Positions 34,289 to 43,368 of a DNA stretch of 64,000 bases are shown here, in pieces (position 1 is the stretch's first letter; each line of letters opens with the position of its first letter). The stretch is from Streptomyces fulvoviolaceus (lineage in GTDB: Bacteria; Actinomycetota; Actinomycetes; Streptomycetales; Streptomycetaceae), in assembly GCF_000718165.1 (NCBI RefSeq), contig NZ_JOEY01000012.1, forward strand, positions 186,001-250,000, written 5' to 3'. Under the pieces are notes generated by a model, which was given only the letters and a program-made list of their open reading frames with translations, did not search any database and was not told where the DNA came from. Made by a program: the position numbers and the translations under genes.

Positions 34289-35761
34289 ATGATCCGACGC
34301 AGAACGCTGCTGACAGCCGCAGGAGGCTCCCTCCTCGGCAGCGCCCTGGCGACGGGCACCGCACACGCGGACGCCACGATCGCCGTCAACCCCGGCACCT
34401 CGTACGGCACTTGGGAGGGCTGGGGCACCTCCCTGGCCTGGTGGGCCAACGTGTTCGGCGCCCGGGACGACTTCGCCGACATCTTCTTCACGAGCAAGTC
34501 GACGTCCTACAACGGCACGTCGCTCCCCGGCCTCAACATGAACATCGCCCGCTACAACCTGGGCGCGTGCAGCTGGAACACCGTGGACGGCGAGTCCATG
34601 GTCGCCTCGGCCAACATCCCCGCCTTCAAGCAGATCGAGGGCTTCTGGCAGGACTGGAACAACGAGGACCCGACGTCCTCGGCCTGGGACTGGACGGCGG
34701 ACGCCAACCAGCGGGCGATGCTGGTGAAGGCGACGGCGAGGGGCGCGACCTCCGAACTGTTCGCGAACTCCCCGATGTGGTGGATGTGTTCGAACCACAA
34801 CCCGTCGGGGGCCGCGGGCGGCGGCAACAACCTCCAGACGTGGAACTACCGCCAGCACGCGTCGCACCTGGCCGCGACCGCCCTCTACGCCAAGAACAAC
34901 TGGGGCGTGAACTTCGCGACGGTCGACCCCTTCAACGAGCCCTCGTCGTCCTGGTGGACGGCGACCGGCACGCAGGAGGGCTGCCACATGGACTCGACGG
35001 TCCAGGCGGCCGTACTCCCGTACATGAGAAGCGAGTTGGACGCACGCGGCCTGACGGGGACGAAGATCTCGGCCTCGGACGAGACGAGCTACGACCTCGC
35101 CCGCACCACCTGGAACTCCTTCAGCTCGACCACGAAGGGGTATGTGAACCGGGTCAACGTCCACGGCTACCAGGGCTCGGGCGGCCGTAGGGACCTGCTG
35201 TACACGGATGTCGTCACGACGGGCGGCAAGCCGCTCTGGAACTCGGAGACGGGCGACAGCGACGGCACCGGCTACAACATGGCCTTCAACCTCCTCTACG
35301 ACTTCCGCTGGCTGCACCCGACGGCCTGGGTCTACTGGCAGGTCATGGACCCGACCGCGGGCTGGGGAGTGATCAAGTACGACGCGAGCACCTTGCAGGC
35401 CGGCGCGGTCGAGAGGAAGTACTACGTGTTGGCGCAGTTCGCCCGTCACATCCGCCCGGGCATGAAGATCATCGACACCGGCTCCAGCTACGCGGTCGCA
35501 GCCTACGACTCGACGGCGAAGCGCCTGGTCATCGTGGCCCTGAACACCTCCACCTCCGCCCAGACCCTGACCTTCGACCTCTCACGGTTCACGACGGTGA
35601 CGGGCGGCTCCGGCGGCCTGGTCCCGCGCTGGAACACGGTGACGACGGGCGGGGACGCGTACGCGTCGTACTCCAACACCTACCTGAGCGGGAAGACGGT
35701 CGCGGTGCCGTTCGCGGCGAAGGCGGTGCAGACGTTGCAGATCGACGGGGTGAGCATCTAG
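34289..35761 (+). CDS. Secreted GH30-like glycoside hydrolase (possible endo-beta-1,6-galactanase)
   Basis: Exported glycosidase of 490 aa. A Tat-type signal (MIRRRTLLTAAGGSLLG...AHA) precedes a GH30 barrel with GWGTSLAWWA near residue 44. Glu217 (TVDPFNEPSS) is the likely acid/base and Glu320 (LWNSETGDSD) the likely nucleophile. A C-terminal beta domain (about 405-490) completes the family layout. Features recall the subfamily that cleaves beta-1,6-galactan of plant arabinogalactan, but substrate is inferred. The ATG at 34289 sits right at the signal peptide; upstream in-frame codons are not needed. Confidence 0.75.
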   Translation: MIRRRTLLTAAGGSLLGSALATGTAHADATIAVNPGTSYGTWEGWGTSLAWWANVFGARDDFADIFFTSKSTSYNGTSLPGLNMNIARYNLGACSWNTVDGESMVASANIPAFKQIEGFWQDWNNEDPTSSAWDWTADANQRAMLVKATARGATSELFANSPMWWMCSNHNPSGAAGGGNNLQTWNYRQHASHLAATALYAKNNWGVNFATVDPFNEPSSSWWTATGTQEGCHMDSTVQAAVLPYMRSELDARGLTGTKISASDETSYDLARTTWNSFSSTTKGYVNRVNVHGYQGSGGRRDLLYTDVVTTGGKPLWNSETGDSDGTGYNMAFNLLYDFRWLHPTAWVYWQVMDPTAGWGVIKYDASTLQAGAVERKYYVLAQFARHIRPGMKIIDTGSSYAVAAYDSTAKRLVIVALNTSTSAQTLTFDLSRFTTVTGGSGGLVPRWNTVTTGGDAYASYSNTYLSGKTVAVPFAAKAVQTLQIDGVSI

Positions 35762-35835
35762 AACGGACGTCCACACCCCAGGACTCCAAGTCCCCAGGAC
35801 TCGGGACTCTGGACTCCGGGAAGGACACCCCGCTC

Positions 35836-36219
35836 ATGCTCGCGTCCGTTGCCACCGAGTGGCTGTGGCTGATGGCAGCCACAGCCACCGTCGTCCACTG
35901 CGGCGCCATGGCGCGCTGGATCCCCGTCCAGAGATTCTGGAGGGCGTATCCCTTCATCTGGGTTCTGTGCCTGGCGGGCATGATCGCCGTCGGCCGTTCG
36001 GCGGGCTTCTCCCTGGCGGCCATGCTCGTCATGTACGCCTTCTCCCTCATCGGCCTCACGATCGGGATGTTCCCGTCCCGCAAGCTGTTCACGAGGTGGA
36101 GCGCCGAGATCAACGCGGGCGAGACCCCCGAGGACTACGACTATCCGCGCTCCCATCTCACGTTCTGCGTGGTCGTCGTGGTCGTCATGCTGTTCGCGGC
36201 GTTCGCACTGACCCGCTGA
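35836..36219 (+). CDS. Small integral membrane protein of unknown function
   Basis: A 127-aa protein with three or four hydrophobic segments (TEWLWLMAATATVVHC, YPFIWVLCLAGMIAVG, FSLAAMLVMYAFSLIGLTIGMF, FCVVVVVVMLFAAFAL) and a polar loop (FTRWSAEINAGETPEDYDYPR). No family recognised. It starts 74 bp after the glycosidase gene on the same strand and could be co-transcribed. Confidence 0.6.
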   Translation: MLASVATEWLWLMAATATVVHCGAMARWIPVQRFWRAYPFIWVLCLAGMIAVGRSAGFSLAAMLVMYAFSLIGLTIGMFPSRKLFTRWSAEINAGETPEDYDYPRSHLTFCVVVVVVMLFAAFALTR

Positions 36220-36330
36220 TCCACCTCTGGGACGATCTGAGAAGTCAGGACCTCCCGACGATCTACAGATCCGCGGGCTGGCCTGGGGATACCTCTCCCT
36301 TTGCCACGGCCCGGCAGTACCGTGTCATGC

Positions 36331-37341
36331 ATGCGCCCCGACACGCCTGCCGAGAACGTCGACCACACCGCCGAAGCGGCACGCCTGGAGCGGACCGCCG
36401 ACCGGTATCCCGAGGACGCCGAGGCCCTGCTCCTGCAGGCCGCGGCCCACCTGGAACTGGCCGGCGACCGCACCGCCGCGACCACCCTCTACGACCGCCT
36501 GCTGTCATCGCATGACAGCTTGGAGAACCCCTTCCTGGTACGAGCCCTGAAGGCCTCCAACCTCTGGGAGTACGGCCACGAGGCAGAGGCCCGGGCCATC
36601 ATCGAGGGCATCCGCTCGGCGTCCCCCCGCGACCCGGCCCCGTGGGTGATCGTGGCGGAGTCATTGGAAGCCCACGACGAGCTGGAACAGGCGCAGCAGA
36701 CATTCACGGAGGGAGCGGAACTGCTCCTGACGGACGTGGCAGAGCCCCCGTACTCGACGCATCCGCTGTTGTTCGGCCGCCACCGGGTCCGCCGCATGCT
36801 GGGCGTGGGCCACGACGAGTTGGACATGCTGGCGGACACGCTCCACTCCTCCCCCGTCTCCCTGGACGAACTCCACGACCCGAAGCGGGTCTGGTCCCTC
36901 GGCTCGGACAACCCGGCGGAGCTGGCGGCGGAGATCTCGCGTCTGCGCGCGGAGTTGGGCACATACCGGGAGGCGTTGTCCCGCCCGTTCCCGGTGGCGG
37001 TCCTGCACTGGCCGGCGGGTGAACTCTCGGAACTGGTGGCGGCGTATCCGACGCTGGCGGAGGAGTACCCCTCGCATGAGGAGCACCTGGCGACGATAGA
37101 GGGGTCACTGCGGGAGCTGGCGTCTTCGGGGACACCGAACCTGGGAATCGTGACGGGGACGGTCCCGTCGTACGAGGCGTTCGCGGCGTCGGAGGGGTCA
37201 TCTCCGGCGGACACGACGCTGCTCCCCCAGTACGCGACGACGCTCGCGGCGCGGGGGCGTGCGGTGGAGTGGCCGCCGCAGCGGGGGACGTCGTGCTGGT
37301 GTGGTTCGGGCCAGCCGTACCAGGAGTGCCACGGCTCGTAA
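36331..37341 (+). CDS. SEC-C motif protein with helical repeat region
   Basis: A 336-aa protein. The N-terminal half is TPR-like (ALLLQAAAHLELAGDRTAATTLYDRLL and similar helices), and the C-terminus carries a SEC-C zinc motif (CWCGSGQPYQECHG), known from SecA and other proteins as a metal-binding adaptor. ATG 36331 gives MRPDTPAENVDH. Function unknown; SEC-C proteins often mediate protein or ribosome contacts. It is the last conserved-looking gene before the accessory region. Confidence 0.68.
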   Translation: MRPDTPAENVDHTAEAARLERTADRYPEDAEALLLQAAAHLELAGDRTAATTLYDRLLSSHDSLENPFLVRALKASNLWEYGHEAEARAIIEGIRSASPRDPAPWVIVAESLEAHDELEQAQQTFTEGAELLLTDVAEPPYSTHPLLFGRHRVRRMLGVGHDELDMLADTLHSSPVSLDELHDPKRVWSLGSDNPAELAAEISRLRAELGTYREALSRPFPVAVLHWPAGELSELVAAYPTLAEEYPSHEEHLATIEGSLRELASSGTPNLGIVTGTVPSYEAFAASEGSSPADTTLLPQYATTLAARGRAVEWPPQRGTSCWCGSGQPYQECHGS

Positions 37342-37472
37342 CGGCCCCGCACCCACCGGCGGCAAGCCGCTAAGCGGACCCGGCGTGCTGGCGAGGCGCG
37401 ACCGCGTCCGTCAGCCCCGGCCAGGAACACAGCCGACCCGACCACAAACTTGGCTCGGCCACCCGTCTCCCC

Positions 37473-37608
37473 GGGCCGCCCGCTCGCTTCTCACCCGTGC
37501 TGGAGCGGCCTGGGTCAAGGGTGGCCCGCAGGGCCATCGCCGAAGGCGACGCGCAGCGCCCTTGATGCAGGCCGCGGAAGCACGACACTGCAAAGAAGCG
37601 GGCGGCCC
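37473..37608. repeat. Long imperfect inverted repeat (136 bp), MITE- or attenuator-like
   Basis: The ends GGGCCGCCCGCT (37473-37484) and AGCGGGCGGCCC (37597-37608) are perfectly inverted. Inner parts CGTGCT, GCGGCCTG and TCAAGGG are also inverted (roughly 25 of 39 inner positions pair). The centre is ATCGCCGAAGGCGA. It could form a long hairpin or cruciform. I recall related palindromes in other Streptomyces intergenic regions. The rest of the 37342-37766 gap has no gene. Confidence 0.75.
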
Positions 37609-37766
37609 AACGGCACCCATACAGAAACGGGGCGCCCAGCCCCCTCTTCGGATCAGGCTGGCCGTCTGGCTCCGAGTATTGATCACCTTTCGACGCAAGG
37701 CCTTCGAATGTCAGTGACTCCTGTTAGAACTGATCCATATCGGTACCGGGGATCAGAGGAGCGGGC

Positions 37767-40700
37767 GTGGCTGAGTCGGGGGACCTGAAGCATCCAGGCG
37801 TCTACGAGAAGCTCGTCACGCAGGACCTGCACGATCAGCTGACCCAACTCGAAGCCGCGGGATGGAAGGCCATCGACGCGGAGGTCAGCGAAGAATCGAC
37901 ACCGATCGTGCTCGCCCGGCACATCGGTGAGGCAGTCGGGCGCCGGTTGGCTCAGCTGCCGCATGCGAAGCAGGTGGCAGCCGCCAACCAGATCATGCAG
38001 TCGCTGGCCACAAACGCGCCCGACCCGGACCTGGACGGGATCGGCAGCAGCATCGCCGATGGCCCTCGCCAGCTGCTAGCGCTCGCCAAGCAGGAGGCGC
38101 CCGGCGTCTACGCGATCCGCCCCCTCACGCCTCTCTCCGAAACCTCGCTGATCACGAACTCCCCGGAAGATCCCAGCCTGGGCGCGGAGTTGAGAGCCGA
38201 GCTGGCCACGGCAGACCGCATCGATCTCCTCTGCGCCTTCGTGAAGTGGTACGGCATCCGAGTCCTGGAAGACTCCCTGCGCGCCGCGAAGGAGCGGGGC
38301 GTACCGATCCGTGTCATCACGACGACCTACATCGGTGCCACTGATCGCCATGCCCTCGACCGACTCGTCCGCGATTTCGGCGCCGAGGTCAAGGTCAACT
38401 ACGAGCTCCGGTCGACACGACTGCACGCGAAGGCATGGCTGTTCCGCCGGAAGAGCGGCTTCGACACCGCGTACGTGGGCAGCTCCAACCTGTCGAAGGC
38501 CGCACTCCTCGATGGCCTGGAGTGGAACGTACGGCTGTCGTCCATCGCCACGCCCGCGGTACTCAACAAGTTCGAGGCGACCTTCGAGGCGTACTGGAAC
38601 GACATCGCCTTTGAGGCATACGACCCTGACAACCACGGCGAACGCCTTGACCAGGCCCTGGCGCAGGCAAGCGGCACGACATCCGCGACCGACCTGAAGA
38701 TCAACCTCTCAGGCTTGGAAGTACGACCCTTCCCGCACCAACGGGACATGCTCGAACGCCTCCGTGTCGAGCGAGAGATCCGAGGACGGAGTCGCAACCT
38801 CCTCGTCGCAGCCACCGGCACCGGCAAGACCGTGATGGCGGCCTTGGACTACCGCAACCTGTCCAAGACGCTGGGCACCGGACAGTTGAGGTTGCTGTTC
38901 GTGGCCCACCGCAAGGAGATCCTCAGGCAGTCCTTGCGCATGTACCAAGAGGTCCTCGACGACGCCTCCTTCGGAGAATTCCTCCATGGCGGCCAGGAGC
39001 CAAAGTCCTGGGACCACGTCTTCGCAAGCGTCCAGTCCCTCAACGTCCGCCGCCTGGAACAGCTGGCACCTGACCACTTCGACGTCATCGTCATCGACGA
39101 GTTCCACCACGCCACCGCTGCCACCTATCGACGGGTCCTCGACCACTTCGAGCCGAAACAGCTGCTGGGCCTCACCGCCACTCCTGAGCGCATGGATGGG
39201 CTCAACGTCCAGGACGAATTCTTCGACGGCCGCATCGCTGCGGAGCTGCGTCTCTGGGAAGCCCTGGAGAACGACCTCCTCTGCCCCTTCCACTACTTCG
39301 GAATCCCAGACGGCACGGACCTGACGAACCTCGGCTGGAGCAAGGGAACCTACACCGACAGCGAGCTCGGGAACCTCTACACAGGCGACCACGCCCGCGC
39401 CCGCATCGTGGTCAAGCAGATCCGGGACAAGGTGTCCAACCCCGGAGCCATGCGGGCCCTGGGCTTCTGCGTGACCAAGTCCCACGCTCACTTCATGGCC
39501 GACTTCTTCCGGAAGGCGGGCTTCCAGGCCGTGGCGCTGGACAGCGACTCGCCGTCCGCCGTACGCGCCCAGGCACTCGCAGACCTGCGCGACGGCAAGC
39601 TCCAAGTCATCTTCTCCGTCGACCTGTTCAACGAGGGCCTGGACATCCCCGACGTCGACACGCTGCTGCTTCTGCGCCCCACCAACAGCGCCACGATCTT
39701 TCTCCAGCAGCTCGGCCGGGGGCTACGCCGCACGGAGACGAAGCCGGTACTCACCGTCCTCGACTTCATCGGCCAGCACAGGGCGGAGTTCCGCTTCGAG
39801 GAGCAGTTCCGGGCCCTGACGAACCTCTCCCGCAACCGGCTCGTCGATCACATCGAGCACGATTTCCCGCAGCTCCCCTCCGGATGCCAGATCATCCTGG
39901 AAGGCAAGTCCAAGGACCTCGTACTCGACAACATCCGCACCCAACTGGGCGCCACGATCAAGACTTTGGTCAACGAGGTCAGGGCATACAGCACGCACCG
40001 CCTGGCTGACTACCTCCACGAAAGCCGTCGTGAAATCAAGGAGCTGTACAAGAGCGACAACTCGTGGACGTCCGTCCTCCGGAGGGCAGGCCTGGTCAAG
40101 GACCCCACGCCCTCGGAAGAAGCGGCCCTCCTCAAGCGCGTCCACGCCTTCCTCCACGTCGACGACCCTGACCGAGCCGAGGCCTACCTCCGCCTCCTCT
40201 CCGACGACGCTCCGCCCTATGACTCCCTGGGTTCAACCGACCAGGCGTACGCCCGCATGCTGTTCTTCAACCTGTGGGACAACGCGGGTGGCTTCGCCAG
40301 CTACGAGGAAGGCCTCGATTCCCTCCGCGCTCAAGGGGTGTTCCGCGATGAACTCCGTCAGGTGCTGTCCTATGTCGTGGAGCAGGCGGACCACTTCCCT
40401 CTCACCCTCCCGGACAGCCACGGCCACATCCCCCTGAAGGTCCACAGCTCGTACAACCGCTCCGAAATCCTTGCTGCTCTCGGCGTAGCGCGCTTCGGCG
40501 GTCAGATGCCTAGGTCCTTCGCTCAGGGCGTCCAGTGGGTCGAAGAGATCCAGACCGATGCTCTCCTCATCACCTTGGAGAAAAACGAGAAGGACTTCTC
40601 CCCCACCGTCCGGTACAAGGACTACGCCCTGAGCCCGACGCTCTTCCACTGGGAATCCCAGAACGCGACTGCCGCCAACTCACCGACAGGTCTGCGCTAC

Positions 40701-40907
40701 CAGAACCACAAGCACCAGGGCAGCCACGTCCTCCTGTTCATGCGCCGCTACAAGAACACAGACATCGGCAAGTCCCAACCGTGGATGCTCCTGGGCCCCG
40801 CAGCCTATGACGACCACACGGGCAGCAAACCGATGGCGATCACGTGGCGACTGGAGCATGAGCTACCGGCTGATGTGTGGACGTATGCGACGATCACGGC
40901 GAGTTGA
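37767..40907 (+). CDS. PLD nuclease-helicase-DUF3427 protein, likely anti-phage or DNA-processing enzyme
   Basis: A 1046-aa SF2 helicase fused to a phospholipase-D-type nuclease. The PLD domain (about residues 130-290) has one HxK site (RLHAKAWLF, His220/Lys222, then VGSSNLSKAA near 237). The helicase has Walker A ATGTGKTV near 349-355, DEFH at 444-447, GLTATPERMDG and QQLGRGLRR near 648. The C-terminal third matches my recollection of DUF3427. Such fusions resemble restriction-type or defence helicases. GTG 37767 has GAGGAG seven bases upstream. It stands alone, upstream of a small membrane protein and an SRA-type protein. Confidence 0.78.
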   Translation: MAESGDLKHPGVYEKLVTQDLHDQLTQLEAAGWKAIDAEVSEESTPIVLARHIGEAVGRRLAQLPHAKQVAAANQIMQSLATNAPDPDLDGIGSSIADGPRQLLALAKQEAPGVYAIRPLTPLSETSLITNSPEDPSLGAELRAELATADRIDLLCAFVKWYGIRVLEDSLRAAKERGVPIRVITTTYIGATDRHALDRLVRDFGAEVKVNYELRSTRLHAKAWLFRRKSGFDTAYVGSSNLSKAALLDGLEWNVRLSSIATPAVLNKFEATFEAYWNDIAFEAYDPDNHGERLDQALAQASGTTSATDLKINLSGLEVRPFPHQRDMLERLRVEREIRGRSRNLLVAATGTGKTVMAALDYRNLSKTLGTGQLRLLFVAHRKEILRQSLRMYQEVLDDASFGEFLHGGQEPKSWDHVFASVQSLNVRRLEQLAPDHFDVIVIDEFHHATAATYRRVLDHFEPKQLLGLTATPERMDGLNVQDEFFDGRIAAELRLWEALENDLLCPFHYFGIPDGTDLTNLGWSKGTYTDSELGNLYTGDHARARIVVKQIRDKVSNPGAMRALGFCVTKSHAHFMADFFRKAGFQAVALDSDSPSAVRAQALADLRDGKLQVIFSVDLFNEGLDIPDVDTLLLLRPTNSATIFLQQLGRGLRRTETKPVLTVLDFIGQHRAEFRFEEQFRALTNLSRNRLVDHIEHDFPQLPSGCQIILEGKSKDLVLDNIRTQLGATIKTLVNEVRAYSTHRLADYLHESRREIKELYKSDNSWTSVLRRAGLVKDPTPSEEAALLKRVHAFLHVDDPDRAEAYLRLLSDDAPPYDSLGSTDQAYARMLFFNLWDNAGGFASYEEGLDSLRAQGVFRDELRQVLSYVVEQADHFPLTLPDSHGHIPLKVHSSYNRSEILAALGVARFGGQMPRSFAQGVQWVEEIQTDALLITLEKNEKDFSPTVRYKDYALSPTLFHWESQNATAANSPTGLRYQNHKHQGSHVLLFMRRYKNTDIGKSQPWMLLGPAAYDDHTGSKPMAITWRLEHELPADVWTYATITAS

Positions 40908-40958
40908 CCCAGTGAGCGCTACATCGAAACCCGCCCTACCTCAACCCACACGTAGCCA

Positions 40959-41534
40959 TTAGCTGATCGGCTGCCGCGGATCACGGACGATTTCTCCGGC
41001 TCTTTGAAGGAAGACGGCATGGGCCTGCGCCATCTCTTCTCTAGCCAGGCCGAAGTTGGACCAAGCTGCGCTCAAGCCCGCAGAACTCACGTTCTCCACC
41101 TGTAGCAAGGAGCTCACCGCCGCCACGGACTTCCCCGTCAGCGAGTAGGCCAACACGTTTGCCTCGCTTGGCCCCCACAGTGCCAATTGGCTAGTTTTGG
41201 CCTGCAATTCGAGTGCGCGCTCTCGCAACTCACGCCCCGCCGCCTCATCAGGCCCAACCCCGTTTCGCACCTCGGGCGCGATGCGTGCGAGCACATCATC
41301 GAGTGCGGCATAAGCCGCAAAGAGGGCGCCAAAGGATTGATGCCGCTGACTGCGCACCCACTGCCAGTGCTCCGCTGCCGCCTGGCCATGTACCTGCGCT
41401 AGCGCTGCCTCAACTGCCTTACGCCCGCCGGCCTCGGCTCCGCGCTTGGCGTACCTACCGGCAATCACAGCCCCGATGACTGCGGATGCGAAAGCGATAA
41501 CACCCGCGATGACCGTCCCCGTCGCCTCACTCAT
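40959..41534 (-). CDS. Hypothetical protein with N-terminal membrane segment
   Basis: A 191-aa protein with one N-terminal helix (GTVIAGVIAFASAVIGAVIAG) and a helical, soluble C-terminal domain (AAEHWQWVRSQRHQSFGALF, ERALELQAKTSQLALWG). ATG 41534 (MSEATGTV) has GAGGA upstream. No family recognised. It lies between the helicase and the SRA-type gene and is divergent from the latter by 98 bp. Similar one-helix orphans occur in defence islands, but that is weak inference. Confidence 0.55.
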   Translation of the reverse strand: MSEATGTVIAGVIAFASAVIGAVIAGRYAKRGAEAGGRKAVEAALAQVHGQAAAEHWQWVRSQRHQSFGALFAAYAALDDVLARIAPEVRNGVGPDEAAGRELRERALELQAKTSQLALWGPSEANVLAYSLTGKSVAAVSSLLQVENVSSAGLSAAWSNFGLAREEMAQAHAVFLQRAGEIVRDPRQPIS

Positions 41535-41632
41535 CACACCATCCTCGCCTGAGCCTGGCGCCGCCACAACGCCCCCTACGACTTACGCCACTCGCCTCAC
41601 TGCGTGAGCATTGAAGCCATTAACCTCGACTC

Positions 41633-42673
41633 ATGACGACGCCCACATCCGGGTTCCAACCCGGCGACACCCTCACGCGTGCAGAGATCCACCCCGCACT
41701 CGGCGGCAGCGGCTACGCCGGCATATGTCCAGCAAAGGAGAAACGGAACGTCCTCATTTTCTCCGACAGCAAGATTGGTAAGCGTTACGGATACCGTGAC
41801 GGATGGCTCGCCGAGGACGACGACCTAGGCCCCGTTTTCACCTACACCGGGGCCGGAAAGCAAGGCAACCAGCTCTTAGAGGGCGGAAATGCTGCCATCC
41901 TGGAACATGCCCAAAAGGGACGCACCCTGCATTTGTTTATCGCCGTGGGCAAGGTTCCAGGAAGCGAAACACGAACGCATAGATATATAGGAAAGTTCAA
42001 GGTTGACGAGCGTAAGCCGTTCGAGATACGAGAGGCTAAAGACGAACTAGGCCAAGACCGCAATGTCATTGTCTTCCGACTGCGCCCCATTGGTGCTTAC
42101 ATCCGAGAAGCTTCCGACACTCTTCAACCGGCACCCGAAGCCCGGTCTCGGTTCAACCGAACAGCAGGCCGCTTCGCCCGGGCAACTCGACGTCAGCAGC
42201 GTCAACGCCAACCGCAATCCGACGTCGACCAGGTAGGAGCTACCCGCGATGATCTGGCGGATACCTTCGAGGAGCGTGAGGTCGCTGCAGGGGAAACGAT
42301 TGGCCAACTGGAGTTATCGATGCGCAACTCGACAACTCGGCTCATATTCGACCTCTACAACAAGACGAACAACACTGTTTACGAGCCGACGGGCAGCGCA
42401 GCAAGCGAGTCGATCACTCAAGCTCTTGCCCAACTCCTGCTTGCACGGCGCAATTTGAGAAGCCTCACACACGAACAGCCCCTCCACCTCATGGTGCTCG
42501 CACCTGAGCTCCCCCGGGAGGATCTCCGTGACCTGCTCACTGAACACGGCATTGGCCTCGTGTACCGCAACGACAGCGGTGGCTTCTCTGAGTTCGCAAG
42601 AAGCGCCACCGCCTCAAGCAGCGCTCCCCGATCCTCCCGCTGCTTGGATTGCCCCGTGCCCGCCTACCGGTAG
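41633..42673 (+). CDS. ScoMcrA-like SRA-domain protein with degenerate restriction-nuclease domain
   Basis: A 346-aa protein. The N-terminal half (about residues 10-160) looks like the SRA-type modified-base reader of ScoMcrA-family endonucleases (PVFTYTGAGKQGNQLLEGG, GRTLHLFIAVGK). The C-terminal part (about 235-335) resembles the nuclease domain linked to it, where D-L-Y...E-A-K-G is expected; here it reads FDLYNKTNNTVYEPTG, so the EAK lysine is replaced (E251-P252-T253). It may therefore bind but not cut modified DNA. Two in-frame TTA codons and AT-richer DNA suggest transfer and bldA control. The final 25 residues look low-quality and the tail may be frameshifted. Confidence 0.65.
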   Translation: MTTPTSGFQPGDTLTRAEIHPALGGSGYAGICPAKEKRNVLIFSDSKIGKRYGYRDGWLAEDDDLGPVFTYTGAGKQGNQLLEGGNAAILEHAQKGRTLHLFIAVGKVPGSETRTHRYIGKFKVDERKPFEIREAKDELGQDRNVIVFRLRPIGAYIREASDTLQPAPEARSRFNRTAGRFARATRRQQRQRQPQSDVDQVGATRDDLADTFEEREVAAGETIGQLELSMRNSTTRLIFDLYNKTNNTVYEPTGSAASESITQALAQLLLARRNLRSLTHEQPLHLMVLAPELPREDLRDLLTEHGIGLVYRNDSGGFSEFARSATASSSAPRSSRCLDCPVPAYR

Positions 42674-42705
42674 TTTCCACATTGCACCCTGGCTACCCTG
42701 CCTCC

Positions 42706-43368
42706 ATGATTCGCGCAGTGGTCTTCGATGTCGGTGAGTGCCTCGTGGACGAGACCCGTGAGTACGGGACTTGGGCCGACTGGATGGGTGTGCCACGGCA
42801 CACCTTCCACGCGATGTTCGGAGCCGTCATCGCACAGGGGCGGGACTACCGCGAGACCTTCCAGGAGTTCCGGCCGGGGTTCGACCTCTACGAAGAGCGC
42901 GAGAAGCGGGCGGCGGGCGGGCAGCCGGAGACGTTCGGGGAAAAGGATCTGTACGCGGATGTGCGTCCGGCCCTCGCCCAGCTCCGGGCCGACGGGGTCT
43001 GGCTCGGCATCGCGGGCAACCAGACCGTCAGGGCGGGACGAATCTTGCGGTCGCTCTTCGCCAAAGACGTCGACCTGATCGGCACCTCGGACGACTGGGG
43101 TGCCAGCAAGCCCGATCCCGAGTTCTTCAAGCGGGTCGGTGAGGCGGTGCCGTTCGAGGACAACGAGATCCTCTACGTCGGTGATCGGTGCGACAACGAC
43201 ATCCGCCCCGCCGTCCAGGCCGGGATGCACACCGCCCTCGTGCGTCGTGGACCGTGGGCCACGATTCAGTGGAACAGCCCCGAAGCCAAGGAGCTCCCCA
43301 CGTTCCGCGTCGACAGCTTGATTGAACTCCCCGATCGGATCCGCGAGTTCAACGGCTCAGAACGCTGA
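42706..43368 (+). CDS. HAD superfamily hydrolase
   Basis: A 220-aa haloacid dehalogenase-type phosphatase. Motif I is VVFDVGECLVDE (second Asp replaced by Glu-Cys context, DxGEC), motif II is GIAGNQT, motif III lysine is in GASKPDPEFF, and motif IV is YVGDRCDNDI. The DVG form rather than DxD means the second acid may be missing, which can change or lower phosphatase activity. ATG 42706. It overlaps the convergent regulator by 20 bp at their 3' ends. Confidence 0.72.
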   Translation: MIRAVVFDVGECLVDETREYGTWADWMGVPRHTFHAMFGAVIAQGRDYRETFQEFRPGFDLYEEREKRAAGGQPETFGEKDLYADVRPALAQLRADGVWLGIAGNQTVRAGRILRSLFAKDVDLIGTSDDWGASKPDPEFFKRVGEAVPFEDNEILYVGDRCDNDIRPAVQAGMHTALVRRGPWATIQWNSPEAKELPTFRVDSLIELPDRIREFNGSER

